Positions 59,734 through 64,000 of a stretch of 64,000 nucleotides of DNA are shown piece by piece. Under the pieces are notes generated by a model. It ran no database searches. It was given only the letters and a program-made list of their open reading frames with translations, and was not told the origin of the DNA. This DNA is from Tamlana sp. 2_MG-2023 (GTDB taxonomy: Bacteria; Bacteroidota; Bacteroidia; Flavobacteriales; Flavobacteriaceae): assembly GCF_030548465.1 (NCBI RefSeq), contig NZ_JAUOSF010000001.1, positions 248,001 through 312,000 of the forward strand. Direction: 5' to 3'. Position 1 is the stretch's first letter. The number at the start of each line of letters is the position of its first letter. The position numbers and the translations under genes were made by a program.

Positions 59734-60672
59734 ATGTCAAAATATATAAAATCTGTTTTGTTTTTTCTATTGTTATGTCATGTAACAATGGCACAGCAAG
59801 ACACACAATTTACACAATACACCACGAATATGAGTGTTGTAAATCCTGCCTATGCGACGAGTAATTTAGGCGTTGTAAATTTAGGAGCTAATTACCGTAA
59901 GCAGTGGGTGAATTCTATAGGAAGCCCAAGAACATTATCCTTTTTTGCACATACTCCTTTTAGTGAAAAGATTGAAATGGGAATCACCTTTACTTCCGAT
60001 CAAATCGGAGAAGATGTTATCGAAATAAATGAAAATAATATTAATGCAGATTTTGCTTATGTTTTGGATATAAGTGATAACTCCAAACTATCATTGGGAT
60101 TGAAAGCTGGTTTTACCCTTTATGATACCGCTTTTACGGGCATGTTAATAGATCCTAACGATCCAACATTTACTAATGATGTTAATGAGGTGTATCCAAC
60201 CATAGGAGCTGGAGCTTACTATTTTACAGATAGTTATTATGTTGGAGTGTCTGCTCCAAACTTTTTACGTACCAGTCATTCTGATGATGCTATAGTGGTT
60301 ACGAATCAAGGAAAAGAGGAAATACATTTTTACATGATAGGTGGTTATGTGTTTCCTATAAACGATAATTTTAAATTGAAACCTTCATTTATGGTAAGGG
60401 CCGTAAAAGGCGCACCAGTAAATGTGGATTTGTCTGTTAGTGCCTTGATGTATGACCGTGTTGAAGCGGGGCTTTCCTATCGTTTAGATGACGCTATTAG
60501 TGCGCTCGTTGGGTTTAGAGTTACGCCTTCATTTAAAGTGGCTTATTCGTATGATGCTACGGTTTCCGAGTTTTCTAATTATAATAATGGTTCTCATGAA
60601 ATTGTGTTATTGTTTGATGTTTCTCTGTTTGATTTGAATGCAGGTTATAAAAAGTCTCCAAGATTTTTCTAA
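59734..60672 (+). CDS. PorP/SprF family outer-membrane protein
   Basis: A 312-residue barrel protein with a signal peptide (ending TMAQQ). The family hallmarks are present: QFTQYTTNMSVVNPAYATS, then NLGANYRKQWVNSIGSPRTLSFFAHTPF, and later VEAGLSYRLDDAISALVGFR. SprF-type proteins are needed to secrete or attach partner adhesins with type B C-terminal signals, here the product of the gene 23 bp upstream. Confidence 0.93.
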   Translation: MSKYIKSVLFFLLLCHVTMAQQDTQFTQYTTNMSVVNPAYATSNLGVVNLGANYRKQWVNSIGSPRTLSFFAHTPFSEKIEMGITFTSDQIGEDVIEINENNINADFAYVLDISDNSKLSLGLKAGFTLYDTAFTGMLIDPNDPTFTNDVNEVYPTIGAGAYYFTDSYYVGVSAPNFLRTSHSDDAIVVTNQGKEEIHFYMIGGYVFPINDNFKLKPSFMVRAVKGAPVNVDLSVSALMYDRVEAGLSYRLDDAISALVGFRVTPSFKVAYSYDATVSEFSNYNNGSHEIVLLFDVSLFDLNAGYKKSPRFF

Positions 60673-60681
60673 AAAAAATTA

Positions 60682-62805
60682 TTGATGAAAAAATTACTAC
60701 CAATATTTACATTATTGCTTATGCTTTCTGGGTTTTCTCAGGAAAAACAAGCTTCAAAAAAGATTTTTAATAGTGACCTAAGAAAAGCGAACGCTTATTT
60801 TGAGCGCTCACATTTTGCTAAAGCCATTCCGCTTTATGAAGAAATAAATAGCAAACAAAGAATTCCTGAAGTTATTGAAAACTTGGCAACATGCTACTAT
60901 AATGTTGGCGATCTCAAGGCGTCTGCCAGACTTTATGGTTATTTAGTAAATAGCAAACGTGGGCATAAAATAGATGCGCATGTATTTAAATATGTTCAAG
61001 CCCTTAAAGCTTCTGGAAACTATGCAGATGCAAATAGTGTTAATAGAGAGTTTCTTGTCGAAAAAGGCGATACGTTAGGGATAACCTTATTTGATAAAGA
61101 GGTTATAAAACAGGAAAATATCATAGCTATTGGTAATCGATATATTTTGAAAAATTTGGCGATTAATTCTGAATATTCAGAATTTGGAATGATGCCTTAT
61201 AACGATTATTTAGTGTTTGCTGCTGCAAAAAAGAAAGTTAGTAAAAGGAATATTTTTAGTGATTACTACGGCTGGAATAATCAACCGTTTTTAGATATTT
61301 ATAGCATTCCAAAGGACAGTATATTGAAGGGGGACACGGCTTCTAAAAGTATTTCCGATAAGGTGAATACCAAACTGCATGAAGGTACAGTGGCTTTTAC
61401 TAAAGATCTTAAAACCATGTATTTTACTAGAAATAACTACAGTAAAGGCAAAGAGGTTAAAGATGATGAATTAGTAACACATTTAAAATTATTTAAAGCC
61501 AGATTAATTGATGGTGTATGGGGTGATATTGTTGCGTTGCCATTTAATGGTGATGATTTTTCAGTGGAACATCCTGCGTTAAGTCCTGACGGAAAACGTT
61601 TGTATTTTGCTTCAGACATGCCTGGAACTTTGGGTGAATTCGATTTGTTTTATGTCGATATTAATGAAGATGATACTTATGGAAATCCAGTTAATTTAGG
61701 TGCAAATATAAATACTGAACACCGCGAACAATTTCCTTATATAGCCGCTAATGGTGATTTATATTTTTCATCAAACGGGCAATTCGGTTTTGGTGGTTTA
61801 GATGTGTTTTGGGCAAAACAAAAGGGAGGAGCCTTTGAAGCACCTGATAATTTAGGATTACCGCTTAACTCAGGTTATGACGATTTTGCATTTTTTCTAG
61901 ATGAAACATTTAAAAAAGGATATGTTTCATCAAATAGACCGGAAGGTAATGGAAGTGATGATATTTATAGTTTTGAAGAGTCTAAACCCTTAATCATAGA
62001 AAATTGTAAGCAATATCTAAAAGGTATTGTAACCGATAAAGATACCGAAGCATTTATTAGCAACGCCACGGTAACGATTACCTTGGTTTCTAGGGATAGC
62101 AGTACCGTTATTGGAGATCATACAACCCAGGAAGATGGTGCATTTAAAGATGAGATTAGTTGTGAAATTACGATCGTTGTTAAAGCAACTGCAGAAGGAT
62201 ACCAAGAAGCCTCACGTAAAATAAAAATAGGAGATGAGCGCAATGCAACAACCGATGTGTCTTTAGTACTGGAATCCTTAGCTGCAATTAAGAAAAAAGA
62301 AGTAGAAAGAGAAATGCAGTTAGAACAAGCAAGGCAAAGGGAATTACAAGAAAATATTAGGTTAGAGACTAAAAAGAAAGCGGAACGCTATCAAGACATT
62401 ATAGCATCAGAACCTCGTATTAAAAAGGATGATAAAACGAATAAGCTTGTTATTGAAACGGACGATATAAATTTTGATTATAAGCTTTGGTACATCCGTA
62501 AGGAAGTTAAAAAAATAGTGCAGCCGGTAGTAGATTTAATGACGAAATACCCGAATATGAAAATTGAAATAGGTTCGCACACCGATATTCGAGGTAATGA
62601 AGCTTATAACAAAGATTTATCTCAAAAAAGAGCCACATCAACCAAAGAATATTTAGTTTCAAAAGGTATTGAGGCCTCACGTATCGTGGCGGTAGGATAC
62701 GGTGAATCCCAGCCTTTGCAAAAGTGTATCACAGAAGATGCTTGTAGTGAAGAACAACACGAAATTAATAGAAGATCGGAATTCGTAATTAAGGAATTAT
62801 TATAA
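60682..62805 (+). CDS. OmpA-family lipoprotein-like protein with PD40 repeats
   Basis: A 707-residue envelope protein: signal peptide (about 1-19), TPR-like helices (30-130), PD40-type beta-propeller repeats (about 170-430; HPALSPDGKRLYFASD, FPYIAANGDLYFSSNG, NRPEGNGSDDIY), a carboxypeptidase-regulatory-like domain (about 440-525), a charged coiled coil (530-570), and a C-terminal OmpA domain with the peptidoglycan-binding motif IEIGSHTDIRGNEAYNKDLSQKRA. It lies 9 bp after the SprF gene; the trio is a common secretion set. Confidence 0.93.
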   Translation: MMKKLLPIFTLLLMLSGFSQEKQASKKIFNSDLRKANAYFERSHFAKAIPLYEEINSKQRIPEVIENLATCYYNVGDLKASARLYGYLVNSKRGHKIDAHVFKYVQALKASGNYADANSVNREFLVEKGDTLGITLFDKEVIKQENIIAIGNRYILKNLAINSEYSEFGMMPYNDYLVFAAAKKKVSKRNIFSDYYGWNNQPFLDIYSIPKDSILKGDTASKSISDKVNTKLHEGTVAFTKDLKTMYFTRNNYSKGKEVKDDELVTHLKLFKARLIDGVWGDIVALPFNGDDFSVEHPALSPDGKRLYFASDMPGTLGEFDLFYVDINEDDTYGNPVNLGANINTEHREQFPYIAANGDLYFSSNGQFGFGGLDVFWAKQKGGAFEAPDNLGLPLNSGYDDFAFFLDETFKKGYVSSNRPEGNGSDDIYSFEESKPLIIENCKQYLKGIVTDKDTEAFISNATVTITLVSRDSSTVIGDHTTQEDGAFKDEISCEITIVVKATAEGYQEASRKIKIGDERNATTDVSLVLESLAAIKKKEVEREMQLEQARQRELQENIRLETKKKAERYQDIIASEPRIKKDDKTNKLVIETDDINFDYKLWYIRKEVKKIVQPVVDLMTKYPNMKIEIGSHTDIRGNEAYNKDLSQKRATSTKEYLVSKGIEASRIVAVGYGESQPLQKCITEDACSEEQHEINRRSEFVIKELL

Positions 62806-62877
62806 TTAGATTTAACTTATGTTATTTCTTTCTTTAATGTAATTACTTTTCTTACATTTATTGCATAAATAATATTT

Positions 62878-64000
62878 ATGCTTAAAAAAGTTTTTGCCAG
62901 CGCCGTTTTTGGTGTTGAGGCGTCCACAATTACTGTTGAGGTCAATGTAGATAGCGGAATTGGTTATCATTTGGTAGGTTTGCCAGATAATGCGATTAAG
63001 GAAAGTAACTTTCGTATTGCGGCAGCGCTTCAAAATAACGGTTATAAAATTCCAGGGAAGAAAATAACGATTAATATGGCACCTGCCGACTTAAGAAAAG
63101 AAGGTAGTGCTTACGATTTAACCTTGGCTATTGGAATTTTAACTGCTTCCAAGCAAATTAAAGCTGAAAATTTAGACCACTATTTAATTATGGGTGAATT
63201 GTCTTTAGATGGTAGTATTCACCCCATAAAAGGCGCTTTACCTATAGCGGTGAAGGCTAGGGAGGAAGGTTTTAAAGGATTCATACTTCCTCATTCTAAT
63301 GCTAAAGAAGCTGCTATTGTTGATAATTTAGAGGTTTTTGGAGTTGATAATATCAAACAAGTTATTGATTTTTTTGACAAAGGAGAGCCGTTAGAACAAA
63401 CCATTATTAATACACGTGAAGAATTCAATAAAAGTTTAAATTTTCCTGAATTTGACTTCAGCGACGTTAAAGGTCAAGAAGGCATTAAACGTTGTATGGA
63501 AATTGCAGCAGCCGGTGGCCATAATATCATTTTAATTGGTCCGCCAGGGGCAGGAAAAACCATGTTAGCCAAACGCTTGCCTAGTATTTTACCTCCAATG
63601 ACGCTTCATGAAGCCTTGGAAACCACTAAAATACACTCGGTAGTAGGGCGTGTAAAAGACACCGGGTTGATGGCGCAACGGCCTTTTAGGAGTCCGCATC
63701 ACACAATTTCGAACGTCGCACTTGTTGGCGGCGGAAGTTACCCACAACCTGGCGAAATTTCTTTGTCACATAACGGTGTTTTATTTCTTGATGAATTGCC
63801 AGAATTTAAACGAGAGGTTTTAGAGGTGATGCGTCAACCGCTTGAAGATCGCGAAGTCACTATTTCTAGGGCGAAATTTACGGTAACTTACCCGTCGTCG
63901 TTTATGTTGGTGGCGAGTATGAATCCGAGTCCGGGAGGATATTTTAATGATCCTAGTGCGCCAGTAACCTCTAGCCCAGCTGAAATGCAGCGGTATTTAA
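62878..64000 (+). CDS. comM: ComM/YifB family Mg-chelatase-like AAA ATPase (3' part outside window)
   Basis: The gene starts at ATG 62878 and leaves the window after 374 codons. It begins [20 protein letters not shown], the standard YifB start. The N-terminal Lon-like domain follows ([37 protein letters not shown]). The AAA part shows Walker [21 protein letters not shown] (near 216) and Walker [25 protein letters not shown]. ComM is a helicase for branch migration in natural transformation. It is separate from the adhesin set (72 bp gap). Confidence 0.93.
   Translation, partial: MLKKVFASAVFGVEASTITVEVNVDSGIGYHLVGLPDNAIKESNFRIAAALQNNGYKIPGKKITINMAPADLRKEGSAYDLTLAIGILTASKQIKAENLDHYLIMGELSLDGSIHPIKGALPIAVKAREEGFKGFILPHSNAKEAAIVDNLEVFGVDNIKQVIDFFDKGEPLEQTIINTREEFNKSLNFPEFDFSDVKGQEGIKRCMEIAAAGGHNIILIGPPGAGKTMLAKRLPSILPPMTLHEALETTKIHSVVGRVKDTGLMAQRPFRSPHHTISNVALVGGGSYPQPGEISLSHNGVLFLDELPEFKREVLEVMRQPLEDREVTISRAKFTVTYPSSFMLVASMNPSPGGYFNDPSAPVTSSPAEMQRYL

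Overview
The window is AT-rich and reads as a chromosome segment of a member of the Flavobacteriaceae (Bacteroidota), probably marine. The lineage is inferred from Bacteroidota-type promoters (TTTG, about 20 bp, TAnnTTTG), many short SCK/SCS-type lipoprotein signals, TonB receptors with carboxypeptidase-regulatory N-domains, and a C-terminal type IX secretion signal of the gliding-motility type beside PorP/SprF and OmpA partners. I found no rRNA, tRNA, CRISPR array or intact transposon.

Layout. 0-4 kb: ecotin-like inhibitor (partial), pepT, pyrD, HMG-CoA lyase. 3.8-10.8 kb: a probable iron-uptake set (DUF4856 lipoprotein, imelysin, HTTM membrane protein, TonB receptor, small secreted protein) behind a Fur-like box. 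10.9-20.6 kb: guaB, a metal-type TonB receptor set with a His/Asp-rich loop, DUF937, serA-serC, acyl-CoA reductase and a divergent ferredoxin. 21-27.4 kb: PepSY-type membrane protein, ychF, SRPBCC protein, a scarred intergenic region with a broken copy of the moaA 3' end, and a 1011-aa WGR/ankyrin/TPR/Imm11-like protein.

27.5-55.5 kb is the accessory core, a nitrogen-oxide island. On the minus strand lie quinol-type NO reductase and a full molybdenum cofactor operon (moeA, ModE-like regulator, TauE, mobA, moaD, moeB-rhodanese, moaE, a four-helix-bundle gene, moaCB fusion, moaA). Divergent from it is a periplasmic nitrate reductase operon without NapC: napD, napA (interrupted by one in-frame TAA), a NapB made of two tandem NapB-like units (four haem motifs), a tetraheme lipoprotein, and an NrfC/NrfD-like quinol module. 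Then come a Crp/Fnr regulator, a five-gene haem/redox cluster (single-domain globin with NO-dioxygenase-type residues, Tll0287-like c-haem lipoprotein, His-rich membrane protein, flavin/2Fe-2S reductase, pentaheme cytochrome), a nitrate-type ABC importer (nrtABCD) and an alginate-export-family porin.

Two operator types link this island. A 16-bp palindrome TAAGTATTAATACTTA lies exactly 7 bp after the -7 box of both the globin and nrtA promoters, and a variant lies at the -7 box of the Crp/Fnr gene. A TGA-N6-TCA site lies near -40 of the porin promoter and of the divergent moeA/napD promoters. Together these suggest coordinated control of nitrate entry, reduction, cofactor supply and NO handling.

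55.7-64 kb: a 1339-aa type IX secreted adhesin with PorP/SprF and OmpA/PD40 partners, then the start of a comM/yifB Mg-chelatase-like gene that runs off the window. All functional calls come from reading motifs by eye; no database search was run.
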